Shown: positions 14,465 to 23,664, numbered from the stretch's first letter. The stretch is 24,579 nt of DNA from Verrucomicrobiota bacterium (GCA_014860005.1 JACZKP010000117.1:1-24579), one strand, 5' to 3'. The notes: a model not told the origin generated them from the letters alone. Numbers and translations: made by a program.

Positions 14465-17400
14465 CTACTTCCTGAAATTCGCTGTGCCCGGCTTCCCCGC
14501 CGCTTCGATGTAAGCCAGCAAATCCAGAATTTCCTCCCGTGTCAGATTGTTCAACAACCCGCTGGGCATCGGCGAAACGGTGGAGGGTTGCCGGCGGGCG
14601 ATGTCGGCTACACGTAGTTCAACGACGACTTCGGGCGTGAGCATGTTCGGCATTACGATAAGGCGCTCGAGGGTTTCATCCATGATGCGCCCGGAAACAT
14701 CGTCGCCGTCGTGCTTGTAGATGTTGAAATTCTGATACTGATCCGAAACCACTTTCGAAGGTTCAATCAGGGATTCGAGAATGTCCCGCCGCGAATACTT
14801 GCTGGCCACGCCGGTTAATTCCGGCCCAATGGCGCCGCCTTCGTTGCCGAAGCGGTGACACAAAATGCACTGCGCATCGTTGAACGCGTTCTTCCCGCTC
14901 TTGAAGTCGCGTCGCCGGCTGACCGAGTCCAGCCACGGCTCGAGGTCACCCATCGTCCATTCCTTCACAAACTCGCGTTGCATGACGAGTTTCCAGGGCG
15001 GCGCTTCAAGGCTTTCGTCCAGCAGCGTGCGTAGGGCCGTGCGTTCGCCAGTGGTCAGCGTGGCGATGGCATCATTGCGGATGTTCACAAGATACTTCGC
15101 GTAACTGGCGCCGTCGCTGTAATCGCGGTCCACTTCTTTGAACCACTGAACCAACCCCGGCGGATGGCGGCGCAGGTCTGGTGTGGCGTCCGCCTTCTTC
15201 GCAGCGGCGAACCAGTCGAAGTATTGTTTGCGCTGCTCAATCGTCCAGCCGTGGCGCACGTTGCGCAGGTGGAAAATGTAATGAATCTGCTCCTCGCGGA
15301 TCGGGGCTTGTTCCAGCAAAGCGAGCGTCTTGCCGACGACTTCAGGCGTGTTGAGATACACCAGCAGTTGCATCAACTCGCGATTCATCCGGTCGCTAGG
15401 GGACGGGTAAATGCGATTCAGCCGTTCGATGGCGAGTTGGGTCAACTCCGGCGATGGCCGACCCTGGCGGATGAAACTCAACTGAATGAGCCGGAGCTTT
15501 TCGAGACTTTGCTGTTCGGTGAGGGCATCAAACGGGAATTTTCTCAAGGCGCGCAACAAGTCCGTTTGCGTTTCCTTGCCACCGCAGCGGGCCAGCGCGA
15601 GCAGGGCGGTCAAGCCGGCTTGGGGATGCGTTTCGGCCAACGCGCGATCCTTCCATCGCGCCACATCCTGCGACTCGATGGCGATGCGCGCCGCGTAACG
15701 AATAAAGCGATCTTCGCTGCGCAGATGCGGCCAGACAAAATCAATGGCCGTGGGGTCCGGCTTGCCGTGGAAGGATTCAAGTTTGCGGCGCAACGCGCGG
15801 GCCTCGGTGGCAGTTTTCCCTTCCTTGTAGGAGACGACGTGAGGAGTCTCCGACTTGGTCGGCTTTTCATCGGGTTGAGATTTGAGCTTCCTTACGTCGG
15901 CTCCTACAGACGAAACGCGGTACAGCCCGGATTGCGTGCCGCGTCCGCCCGTGATGAAATACATCGCGCCATCCTTGCCGAATTCAAGATCGGTCACATT
16001 GAGCGGCTTGCCTTTGACGAACGATTCGTAGCTGCCGGTGTAGCTCGCACCTCGCGGAGCGAGATGCACCGCGAGGATCCTTCCGTAGGACCAGTCCATC
16101 GCGAAGAGCGCCTGACGATACTTCTCCGGGTAATTGCTCTTGGTGCCGAACTTCACACCCGTGGGTGAGCCAATGCCAATGTTGACGGTGGCGGGCAGGT
16201 TGTCCGAGTAATACTCCGGCCACTTGCCCGTGCCGGAGCGCCAGCCGAATTCCGCGCCGCTGACGCAGTGATTGATGCGCGTGGGCCGATACCAGGGCAA
16301 TCCCCAGTCCCATTCCATGTCGCTGTCAAACGTGAAGATTTCGCCGTCGGCATTGAAGTCGAAATCATACGCATTGCGGAAGCCGGCCAGCAGCAACTCC
16401 CATTTCTTTCCTTCAGGATCGGTGCGCACGATGTAACCGCCCGGCGCCATCACACCCACAGCATGACCGCCGCCATCCCATTGTCGTGGCAGCAGAAAAT
16501 CCTCGTCGTACTTCCGATGGGGCGAGTTTGCGGCAAGGCCCTCCGGAACCTTCGTGTGGTTGCCGTTCATCACGTAAATCATTCCGTCCGGTCCTTCGAC
16601 AACTGCGTGATAACCGTGCTCACCTTCACCCTGAAACCTCTTTAGGAAACGCACTTCGTCAGGATCAAATTGATCGTTGCCGTTGTCATCCGTGAGCCGG
16701 TAAAGGCCCGTGCCATTGGGCCCATGGCCGTTCACATAAAGACTGTTGTGTGCCCAGCAAAGGCCCATGGCCTGGCGCACCGGCGCGGAGATGGATTCAA
16801 TCTTCTCGACCTGCCCGGCGCCGGAGAGCGTGACGCGCAGCAGCGGTTGATCGTCGCGTTGTGGTGAAATGATGAGCCGGCCCTTGGGGTCAACGGCCAT
16901 GCAAATCCACGAACCTTCCTGCGGGGCGGCGGAGTGCAGCAACTGCACCTGGAATCCGGGCAGGACGGTGAGTGATTCCGCGAGCGTGGCCACGATCGGC
17001 TTGAGCGGATCGCCCCACGGCGGATCGCCGAGCTTGCCGACATTGGCCGCGGCGACCCAAATCGAGGTGGGTTGAAATTGAGCCGTGCGCCAGTCAACCG
17101 CTTCCGTGCTGCTCGCCAACCATGACGCGTCAGTAACCACAAACTGCTTTTGGCCGTCAGCCAAAGTCAGTTCCAGCCGCGCCAGCAATGCCGCGGGGCC
17201 GCCTTCGTTGGCGGCGCGAGTCGCCAGCACGTTCTGCCCGATTTTGATTCTGGCGGTGACATCGGTGTGCGTGGCCTGGCTGTGGCTGCGCGACTCCATC
17301 ACCCGTTCGCCATTGAGAAACACCTCCGCGCGGTTGTCGGCGGCGACGGACAGGATGGCTTTCTGCGCGCGGCCTTCCACACTGAAAGATTTACGGAAGA

Positions 17401-17548
17401 ACCGAACTTCATTTTCGGCGGTCGCCCGTCCCTCGTTGGGATGCCAGATCCAATTCGGCGTTTGCGCGGACGCACTGATTGCCAGCAACAAGGTGGAAAA
17501 ACCCAACAGAATTGCGCTGACGCGCTGGCGGCAATTGATCGTCCTCAT
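14465..17548 (-). CDS. PVC-type heme-binding membrane-bound dehydrogenase, exported
   Basis: 1027 residues from the ATG at 17548, with a signal peptide (VSAILLGFSTLLLAISASAQ). Domains in order: an N-terminal beta-sandwich (NWIWHPNEGRA... RRAEVFLNGERV-like, about residues 30-150) resembling galactose-binding or rhamnosidase-type modules; a large beta-propeller (about 190-560) of the Pirellula/Verrucomicrobium dehydrogenase family; a HEAT-like helical region; and a C-terminal cytochrome c domain with CILCH at 894-898 for covalent heme and a likely Met ligand in SPMPSGLL. It probably oxidises a sugar or alcohol in the periplasm and passes electrons through its own heme; the substrate is unknown. 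The motif set is what NCBI calls PVC-type heme-binding CxxCH protein. Confidence 0.9.
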   Translation of the reverse strand: MRTINCRQRVSAILLGFSTLLLAISASAQTPNWIWHPNEGRATAENEVRFFRKSFSVEGRAQKAILSVAADNRAEVFLNGERVMESRSHSQATHTDVTARIKIGQNVLATRAANEGGPAALLARLELTLADGQKQFVVTDASWLASSTEAVDWRTAQFQPTSIWVAAANVGKLGDPPWGDPLKPIVATLAESLTVLPGFQVQLLHSAAPQEGSWICMAVDPKGRLIISPQRDDQPLLRVTLSGAGQVEKIESISAPVRQAMGLCWAHNSLYVNGHGPNGTGLYRLTDDNGNDQFDPDEVRFLKRFQGEGEHGYHAVVEGPDGMIYVMNGNHTKVPEGLAANSPHRKYDEDFLLPRQWDGGGHAVGVMAPGGYIVRTDPEGKKWELLLAGFRNAYDFDFNADGEIFTFDSDMEWDWGLPWYRPTRINHCVSGAEFGWRSGTGKWPEYYSDNLPATVNIGIGSPTGVKFGTKSNYPEKYRQALFAMDWSYGRILAVHLAPRGASYTGSYESFVKGKPLNVTDLEFGKDGAMYFITGGRGTQSGLYRVSSVGADVRKLKSQPDEKPTKSETPHVVSYKEGKTATEARALRRKLESFHGKPDPTAIDFVWPHLRSEDRFIRYAARIAIESQDVARWKDRALAETHPQAGLTALLALARCGGKETQTDLLRALRKFPFDALTEQQSLEKLRLIQLSFIRQGRPSPELTQLAIERLNRIYPSPSDRMNRELMQLLVYLNTPEVVGKTLALLEQAPIREEQIHYIFHLRNVRHGWTIEQRKQYFDWFAAAKKADATPDLRRHPPGLVQWFKEVDRDYSDGASYAKYLVNIRNDAIATLTTGERTALRTLLDESLEAPPWKLVMQREFVKEWTMGDLEPWLDSVSRRRDFKSGKNAFNDAQCILCHRFGNEGGAIGPELTGVASKYSRRDILESLIEPSKVVSDQYQNFNIYKHDGDDVSGRIMDETLERLIVMPNMLTPEVVVELRVADIARRQPSTVSPMPSGLLNNLTREEILDLLAYIEAAGKPGTANFRK

Positions 17549-17636
17549 GAATGTTGCACGGATTTTGACTGGGTACGGCCGCCAACTTAAAGTCGTCCGC
17601 GCTTGAAGCAAGGCGTTTCTCGACTACGACGGAGAA

Positions 17637-17777
17637 TCAGGCGGCGTTGCGTGCCGGGGTTTTGTCCACCCGCCAGTTGAACCATAGGTTCATCCAGAAG
17701 TTCCAGAGCGTCACCAGGAGAAGCGCCATATCCACCAGCAGCGGCAGCAGCCAAAAGGATGAGAAGCCGGCGGCCAT
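17637..17777 (-). CDS. 46-aa putative single-span membrane protein
   Basis: A short ORF with an ATG start 22 bp downstream of the HEAT-repeat gene stop on the same strand. Translation gives MAAGFSSFWLLPLLVDMALLL and then VTLWNFWMNLWFNWRVDKTPARNAA: one long hydrophobic, Trp-rich segment with a basic C-terminus. It could be a genuine small membrane protein expressed with the HEAT gene, or the C-terminal relic of a larger polytopic protein. The ribosome binding site is weak. No family recognised. Confidence 0.35.
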   Translation of the reverse strand: MAAGFSSFWLLPLLVDMALLLVTLWNFWMNLWFNWRVDKTPARNAA

Positions 17778-17799
17778 AACGAGGTTTTGGAACGATCCC

Positions 17800-18813
17800 T
17801 TAGCGGGGCGGCGCCTTGGTGAAGAAGTCGGGAGTGATTCCGTTCAGCGTATTGGTGCCGTGACGGCGAACCCACTCCTCCCCAACCCGCTGCCAGCCGC
17901 CCATTTCGCGCAGGATGCCCGTGGCAACATCGCGAACCACGGAGTCTGGGTCACGCATCGCCGCACGGAAGACGGACACCGCAGTGGGGGGAACATTGGT
18001 GGAGTTCTGAACCTGGAACGCCAACAGTGTCGCTACCGCCTGTCGCCGAGTGCGATCTGAGGAAGACTGTAGAGCATCCATTAGGCTTGGTACAACGACT
18101 TTGGCGTCCATCGCGAGCAAAGCTGCCTGTGCTGGTCCGTCAACCGGATAATCTGTGTTGGTATTGCTGTTGGTATCGCACAATAAGTTCATGAGCATCG
18201 GCACAAGCGGGGTCGCCACCGCTGGCTCGTCGCAAAAACTTCCGAGCGCCTCAACCGCGGAATACCGCGTCCAAGGCGGGCTATTGGTCGCCAGGGAGAC
18301 GAGACTCGGAACCGCCTCCGGTCCGATGGAGGCGAGCGCGCCAGTGAAGCGGTCGGCCCGCTTGAGATTGAAGGCAGTCCGGGCAAGCCGGGTAAGCTCC
18401 GGAATGGTGGAGCGCGCCACCGCGCCCAGGTACCCGAAGGCACACGATGCGCGTTCACCGCGTTGCGCCGGATAGCGGTTGAGGTTCGTAACGGGACGCC
18501 AATGCACCACCTTCTCCTCGGTTTCTCGCGATAGGTCCGAGGAGGATGGCTCGTAGCTCATCCACTTGAGTAGTGTGGGGATGGCATTGGTTCCCATGCC
18601 TCGGACCGCCGCTTCGTACGGCCCACTGCCAGGTGCGCTCAGTCGCATGTCCCCAAGCCACTCGGACAGAAGCCGGCCATTGTAACTGGGTTCCTGGTCG
18701 TCAGCAATGGCAGCCGATGCACGTAGGATAATCAGGCTATAGGCCCATCCTAGCACAGCGAGGCTGAGAAAAGCCGGGATTAACCACCCAAAGGAAGGAT
18801 GCTCATGCTTCAT
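17800..18813 (-). CDS. membrane-anchored HEAT-repeat protein
   Basis: 337 residues from the ATG at 18813; the longer reading frame up to 18924 crosses a tandem repeat and looks non-coding. Residues 10-32 form one hydrophobic anchor (LIPAFLSLAVLGWAYSLIILRAS). YNGRLLSEWLGDM and then repeated helical pairs (AAVRGMGTNAIPTLLKWM, PELTRLARTAFNLKRADRFTGALASIGPEAVPSLVSLA, RYSAVEALGSFCDEPAVATPLVPMLM, RTRRQAVATLLAF, VVRDVATGILREMGGW) are HEAT/PBS-lyase-type repeats, common as interaction scaffolds in Verrucomicrobia. It has no catalytic motif. It should face the periplasm. Partner unknown. Confidence 0.8.
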   Translation of the reverse strand: MKHEHPSFGWLIPAFLSLAVLGWAYSLIILRASAAIADDQEPSYNGRLLSEWLGDMRLSAPGSGPYEAAVRGMGTNAIPTLLKWMSYEPSSSDLSRETEEKVVHWRPVTNLNRYPAQRGERASCAFGYLGAVARSTIPELTRLARTAFNLKRADRFTGALASIGPEAVPSLVSLATNSPPWTRYSAVEALGSFCDEPAVATPLVPMLMNLLCDTNSNTNTDYPVDGPAQAALLAMDAKVVVPSLMDALQSSSDRTRRQAVATLLAFQVQNSTNVPPTAVSVFRAAMRDPDSVVRDVATGILREMGGWQRVGEEWVRRHGTNTLNGITPDFFTKAPPR

Positions 18814-18815
18814 AC

Positions 18816-18843
18816 AACCTGGGGTTGGAAACCTGGGGTTGGA
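18816..18843. repeat. 14-bp direct tandem repeat (two copies)
   Basis: AACCTGGGGTTGGA occurs twice without a gap, immediately upstream of the HEAT gene start codon, so it occupies the position of its ribosome binding site. Confidence 0.85.
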
Positions 18844-19169
18844 TTCATAATGCGCCTCGCATGGTAGTTGGCGGCGGAGATGGAACGACTGTTTTCCGTG
18901 GCCGGTAAGTTGAACTTGTGCCATTTGCCTTCATGAACCATTGGGCAGGTTCCGGCTCTCGCAAGTGAAACGCCGCGCCTGTGAGGCAGGAAACCTGCCA
19001 TACAAACTGCTTATCCTGCCGAAGGCTTCCAGCGTCAAGCGTAACGGTGAATTCCTGGCAAAGTATAGGTTACGCTTATTGGCATCATTCCACATTGTCG
19101 GATAGGTGGTATCAAACGCGCGCTCGCGCGATTGCCAGAAAGGCGTGGCATCGGTGATAGGAAAAGCGT
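18844..19169. other. intergenic region between the divergent HEAT and sialidase genes
   Basis: No gene is visible. A short perfect hairpin GGCAGG/CCTGCC lies at 18985-18999 and the stretch contains other weak palindromes. It must hold the divergent promoters of the HEAT-repeat and sialidase genes; I could not place their boxes. Confidence 0.4.
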
Positions 19170-20438
19170 ATGCTCACCGAAATGTACATGGAGAACCATG
19201 CGAACAAGTCATCGTTCGGAGATGATCCCGGCCCTGCAATGGAAGTGGAGGCTTCAGGTATTTCCTCCGGCGCATTGCACACGCGTCGCGCTTTTCTTGC
19301 GCGCACCGCCACAGGATTGGCGGGCTTGGGCTTGGCGTCGCGATGGGGGTTGTCCAAAGCACGGGCTGCTGTGCCGGGTTTTGAAATCCTCGAAACCAAA
19401 GTCATTTCCCAGCAAGCGCAGTATTACCATGGGTGGCCCACCGTCACCCGGCGGCGCAACGGTGAATTGTGGGTGGTCTGGTCGGGCGGGCGTGAGGAGC
19501 ACGTGTGCCCGTTTGGTCAAGTGGTCGCGATGACTTCGCGCGACGAGGGCAAAACCTGGACCTGGCCGCGGGTGTTGCTGGATGGAGCGATTGATGATCG
19601 TGACGCCGGCGTGCTGGAGACCGGCAAAGGCTCGCTGCTGGTGACGACGTTCACCTCGCTGGCTTACGCGCCGAACCTGGAGAAGCAACTGCGTTCCGGA
19701 CAATGGCCGGCGGAAAAACTCGCGCGCTGGCGTGGCGTGCATGAGCGTCTGACTGCGGCGGAGAGGGAAAAACAATTGGGCCAGTGGATGCTTCGTTCCA
19801 CCGACGGCGGCACCAACTGGTCGGCTCCGTTTAGTTGCCTCGTGAACAGTCCGCACGGCCCGATCCAACTTCGCGATGGGCGATTGCTTTATCCGGGCAA
19901 GGAACTTTGGACGGGTGACAAGCGGGTCGGTGTAGCGGAGTCCGACGACGACGGCCAAAGCTGGCGCTGGCTGGCAACCATTCCGGTGCGGCCCGGCGAT
20001 GCCATGGAGAATTATCACGAGTTGCACGGTGTCGAGTGCGCGGATGGCCGCATCCTGGTGCAGATTCGTAATCACAATGAAACCAACAACCGCGAAACGC
20101 TGCAATGTGAGTCCACTGATGGCGGCAAGACCTGGACCACGCCGCGCGCCATTGGCGTCTGGGGTTTGCCTTCCCATTTGCTGCGTTTGCGTGACGATAG
20201 CTTGCTGATGAGCTACGGCCATCGCCGCGCGCCGCTGGGCAATCAAGCGCGCCTGAGCCGCGATCACGGCCAAACCTGGAGCGAGGCGGTGATTATTTCC
20301 GGCGATGGCACTTCCGGCGATCTTGGCTATCCGAGCACAGTGCAATTGGGCGATGACAGCCTGCTGACAATTTGGTATGAAAGGTTGAAGCAGTCGCCGA
20401 ATGCGGTGCTGCGCCAGGCGCGCTGGAGGCTGGTTTGA
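19170..20438 (+). CDS. Tat-exported sialidase-type (BNR/Asp-box) glycosidase
   Basis: 422 residues from the ATG at 19170; the ATG at 19188 is a possible alternative. A twin-arginine signal (TRRAFLARTATGLAGLGLA, Arg39-Arg40) precedes the mature chain. At least five Asp boxes (SRDEGKTW at 123-130, STDGGTNW, SDDDGQSW, STDGGKTW, SRDHGQTW) mark the six-bladed sialidase propeller. The final blade contains a typical 'GYPSTVQLGDDSLLTIWYE'. Such exo-alpha-sialidase-like proteins remove terminal sialic acids or act on related sugars; several catalytic arginines of true sialidases were not confirmed by eye. Periplasmic. Upstream and downstream genes are not obviously co-transcribed. Confidence 0.88.
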   Translation: MLTEMYMENHANKSSFGDDPGPAMEVEASGISSGALHTRRAFLARTATGLAGLGLASRWGLSKARAAVPGFEILETKVISQQAQYYHGWPTVTRRRNGELWVVWSGGREEHVCPFGQVVAMTSRDEGKTWTWPRVLLDGAIDDRDAGVLETGKGSLLVTTFTSLAYAPNLEKQLRSGQWPAEKLARWRGVHERLTAAEREKQLGQWMLRSTDGGTNWSAPFSCLVNSPHGPIQLRDGRLLYPGKELWTGDKRVGVAESDDDGQSWRWLATIPVRPGDAMENYHELHGVECADGRILVQIRNHNETNNRETLQCESTDGGKTWTTPRAIGVWGLPSHLLRLRDDSLLMSYGHRRAPLGNQARLSRDHGQTWSEAVIISGDGTSGDLGYPSTVQLGDDSLLTIWYERLKQSPNAVLRQARWRLV

Positions 20439-20575
20439 ATCACCGTGCTGTGCAGGCAAAATGACGGATTACTTAACAGAGGCTGAATGTTTGTGAGTAG
20501 TGAGGCGTCCAAATGCGGATTCCGGTCAGGAATCGGTCTTGCATGTGGAATGGACACGTGGAGGGCGGGAGATTC

Positions 20576-22237
20576 ATGAGACGGTTCTGGATAACCACCT
20601 TTTTAATTTGCAGCGCAGTGCTTCTCGGCTGTGCCCTGCTGGTCCCGGCGCATTTTCGCGCCGTGGATGCCGCGGTCGTTGAGTCAGTGGGGCGCGGCAA
20701 GCCCGGGGCGGCAGCGCCCACGCTTGTTGAGGAAGTGCTTATGCTGTTGAGCACGGAAAAGCTCGGCCCGGCGCGGTTGCTCTGGCGCGCGGCCCAGGCC
20801 GAGAGCGTGCCGCATAGCGAACAACTCGGCGTGGTGATTACCCGTTACGCCTCTGAGAACCCGTCGCTCGTTGCATTGGGCGGCGCGGCGCCAATTCTGG
20901 ACCAAGTGGACCTCGGTCAGGCCGGTGTGGCCACTCCGTTGCCCATCATTGATCTGCTCACCCGGCGAACCGCCCGCCAGGAGGCGCTACGAATGTTGCA
21001 GGCCACACGCCGCCCGGGCGTGCATCAGATGCTATTGAACCGCAACCTGACCAACACGGTTCACTTTCCTTCCGCGGCCAGTTCGGCGGGCCAGGCCCTC
21101 GAAGCCGCCATCATCACGGCTGCGCTCCTAAATCAAGGCGATTATTTCAGTCCTGCGTTCCGCGACGCGATTGACTGGCTTGCCATGCGGGCCAACAAGG
21201 GCGACGATTCCAGTTCCCTCGAACTGGTGTATCTGGATCTGCTTTCTCTGGGCCGTCGATTGGATTGGGTATCGCTCGCCGAACTGATGAAGCAGATCGA
21301 AGACTTCGCCACCTTGCGGGAACTGGCCGAAGCCCTGCGGGTCAATGAGGAGTCTGCGGCCAACATCTACTCCGCCGCCCTGTTGTCGCGCCGGCCCGCC
21401 GGAGTCGCCAAGTATCTGGCGCGGTTTCCTGAAACCGGCTTGAACGACTTGAACTTCGCCCTGCGCAGCGGCCCCCGCGCCGTTGAGTTGCTGATCGAAC
21501 AACAGCGCCGAATCTACTATGCCGGGGTTCGCAACCAAGTCACTGGTTATGACCCGTTCGGGGCGGTGTTTTTCGGACTGGTGCCGGCGGCGGTGGCCAC
21601 CCGGGCCGGGGCGCTGGTGCTTAAATATGCCCTGCTGTTGCTTGGGGCCTTTTGTCTGGCGCGCAGCATCGGCATGATCACTTCGGCCTTGGGCATCAAG
21701 TTTGGTTTCCGCCTCGCGGCCGATGGCGTTTTCGCCCTGGCCACGGTGTTCGTCGTTGGCGTAGCCATCGAACCGTTTGTCGGCTTGCCGGAACAACAGA
21801 ATGAATTTCCAGTTTTGTTTCAATTCCCAAACCTTGCAGGTGCGACTGGATCGAAACTGCAACAAATCACGCAACCATATATGAACCACCTCACCCTCAC
21901 TTCACTAATCCTGTTCTTCGTCATCCAGGCGAGCATCTATATTGTTTGCCTGGCGAAACTGGCGGAAATCCGGCGTCAACCGCTGGTGGCGCGGATGAAG
22001 CTCAAATTGCTGGAGAACGAAGACCTGCTCTTCGATGCCGGCCTGTATGTCGGCTTCGTCGGCTCCGTGCTGGCGCTCATCCTCATGTCCATCGGCGTGG
22101 GCAAAATCTCCATGATGGCCTACGCCTCCACCTCCTTCGGCATCATCTTCGTCTCGGTGCTGAAGATTTTTCACGTCCGGCCCTTGCGCCGCCAGTTGAT
22201 CATGGAGAGTGAATCACAGATGGAAGCGCAGTCATGA
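20576..22237 (+). CDS. polytopic membrane protein, possible ExbB/MotA-like channel subunit
   Basis: 553 residues from the ATG at 20576, preceded by GGGAG at 6-nt spacing; an upstream ATG at 20513 gives a less hydrophobic extension. One N-terminal span (5-26) precedes a large helical domain of about 300 residues (periplasmic or cytoplasmic) without known motifs. Five more spans lie at about 345-365, 383-399, 439-461, 489-508 and 512-531. The last two, GLYVGFVGSVLALILMSIG and MMAYASTSFGIIFVSVLKIF, resemble the closely spaced pore helices of ExbB/TolQ/MotA ('GLLGTVxGI ... A(L/I)xTTxxGL'), followed by a basic tail. It overlaps the next gene by 4 bp (ATGA). No family recognised; the channel idea is inference. 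Confidence 0.6.
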   Translation: MRRFWITTFLICSAVLLGCALLVPAHFRAVDAAVVESVGRGKPGAAAPTLVEEVLMLLSTEKLGPARLLWRAAQAESVPHSEQLGVVITRYASENPSLVALGGAAPILDQVDLGQAGVATPLPIIDLLTRRTARQEALRMLQATRRPGVHQMLLNRNLTNTVHFPSAASSAGQALEAAIITAALLNQGDYFSPAFRDAIDWLAMRANKGDDSSSLELVYLDLLSLGRRLDWVSLAELMKQIEDFATLRELAEALRVNEESAANIYSAALLSRRPAGVAKYLARFPETGLNDLNFALRSGPRAVELLIEQQRRIYYAGVRNQVTGYDPFGAVFFGLVPAAVATRAGALVLKYALLLLGAFCLARSIGMITSALGIKFGFRLAADGVFALATVFVVGVAIEPFVGLPEQQNEFPVLFQFPNLAGATGSKLQQITQPYMNHLTLTSLILFFVIQASIYIVCLAKLAEIRRQPLVARMKLKLLENEDLLFDAGLYVGFVGSVLALILMSIGVGKISMMAYASTSFGIIFVSVLKIFHVRPLRRQLIMESESQMEAQS

Positions 22238-23661
22238 ACCGTTCCATTCTCATCATCCTCTGCGACTTCCTGCTCGTCACGCTGGTGGCGTTCTCGAATT
22301 TTGACGCGGAGAAGTTACCGCAGGTTGAAGCCCGCCCGCCGGGCGACGCCCGACCCACGGACGGAAATCAAGACCTCGTTGGCACCTTGCAGCTTGTGCT
22401 CGAGGATGAAAAACAATCGCGGGAGCGCCTCGCCAGCAATCTGCAAAACACCGAACAGGCGTTGGCCGAACGGGAAAAGCTGGTGCGCCAGTTCCAGGAG
22501 AACCTGCGCCAGACCGAGGCGCAGGCCGCGCAAATCGAGCAGCAACGCGCTACGCTGGCCCAGCAAGCCGCCGCCGCCCAGGCCAGTCTGGTTGAGGCAC
22601 AAAGCAAGCTCACGGCTGCGAGCACCGAGAATTTGCTCACCAAGGAAATGGTGGAAGCTTTGCAGGCCGACTTGAAACGCCGCGAACAGGAGTCCCAAAC
22701 CTTGCAGGAGAAACTGGTGGCGACCGAACAGGCCGTGCAGGCTGCGCAGAGCGAGAAACAACAGTTGAACGCCCAGCTTCAGGTGTCTGAGGCGGAGAAG
22801 CGCCTCACGCGCGAGCAGCTTGCGGAATTGCGCGGCACCGTCGCGGTTGAGCGTGAAGAAAAGGCAAAGATTCAGGAATACACCACCGTGCTGGCCACCA
22901 ACGTTGCGACGCTGGCCCAGAAGTCAGACGAGTTGAAGCAGGAAATCCGTGAGTTTCGTCCGCTCGCGGCCAATGCCATCTACAGTCAGTTTCTCACCAA
23001 CCGGCTCACCGCTCAATTCGCCGCGGCGCGCAGCGGTTTGTTCGGGCGTGGCGTAAACCGGGACAAAACCTCCCAGGGTGTGATCTTCACCGAAGGCACA
23101 CAGACGTATTTGCTACTGCACGTGGACGACACGCCGCTGAACTTGTGGAATCCCGGCACGGAATGGGATCGACTGCAAGCCGTCCTCTCCCGGGGCACGG
23201 TCGCTTTCAGCGGTGTGCGACTCTCCTTCCTCGCCGAGGACCCGCGGGTGGTGGTCATTCCCGTGGGGCCGGCGCAGGCGAAGCAACTGGGCGTAAGGGT
23301 TTACCCGGTCGCCGCGGATCCTTTCAAGTTTCAGGAAGCGGTCATCGTGGGTGCGAACGAAGGCTATTACGGCGAGTGCAAGTTTCAGCTTGAGCCAAGC
23401 ATGCCGCAATACGTGAGGCTGGACCGCAGTTTCGTGCGGGGCATGTTCGGCAAATTCAATCCCTCGCGCGGCGACCTCGTGCTGACCAAGACCGGTGAAC
23501 TGCTCGGCATCATGGCCAACAGCGAATACTGCGTGTTGTTGAACCGGGTCACGCCCAGCCGCACCATCCAGTTCGGCAACGACATCAGCAACCAGCACAC
23601 CGGGCAAATCCTCTCCCAGCTTTTCGACCGCGTTTTCCAGATGCCGCAAAGGTTACAGTAG
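22234..23661 (+). CDS. membrane-anchored coiled-coil protein, possible ExbD/MotB-like partner
   Basis: 475 residues, start overlapping the previous stop. A single N-terminal span (MNRSILIILCDFLLVTLVAF) contains a buried Asp11 followed by LLV, the position of the proton-binding Asp in ExbD/TolR ('DVLLVLLIFF') and MotB. A short linker leads to a continuous coiled coil of about 200 residues (roughly 48-245, rich in Gln/Glu/Ala/Leu). The C-terminal ~225 residues form a beta-rich domain (SRGDLVLTKTGELLGIMANSEYCVLLN) that resembles a trypsin-like fold, but I see no intact His-Asp-Ser triad (the expected GDSG is GDLV). Together with the preceding gene it probably forms one envelope complex. Function unknown. 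Confidence 0.65.
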   Translation: MNRSILIILCDFLLVTLVAFSNFDAEKLPQVEARPPGDARPTDGNQDLVGTLQLVLEDEKQSRERLASNLQNTEQALAEREKLVRQFQENLRQTEAQAAQIEQQRATLAQQAAAAQASLVEAQSKLTAASTENLLTKEMVEALQADLKRREQESQTLQEKLVATEQAVQAAQSEKQQLNAQLQVSEAEKRLTREQLAELRGTVAVEREEKAKIQEYTTVLATNVATLAQKSDELKQEIREFRPLAANAIYSQFLTNRLTAQFAAARSGLFGRGVNRDKTSQGVIFTEGTQTYLLLHVDDTPLNLWNPGTEWDRLQAVLSRGTVAFSGVRLSFLAEDPRVVVIPVGPAQAKQLGVRVYPVAADPFKFQEAVIVGANEGYYGECKFQLEPSMPQYVRLDRSFVRGMFGKFNPSRGDLVLTKTGELLGIMANSEYCVLLNRVTPSRTIQFGNDISNQHTGQILSQLFDRVFQMPQRLQ

Positions 23662-23664
23662 CCG

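Noticed and set aside
15164..16168. A 334-codon plus-strand ORF inside the PVC cytochrome gene
   Set aside because: Shadow of the opposite strand; the cytochrome frame has domains throughout.
19254..20459. A 401-codon minus-strand ORF antisense to the sialidase
   Set aside because: Antisense shadow of a well-supported Tat-exported Asp-box protein; composition is Gln/Arg/Ala-rich without motifs.
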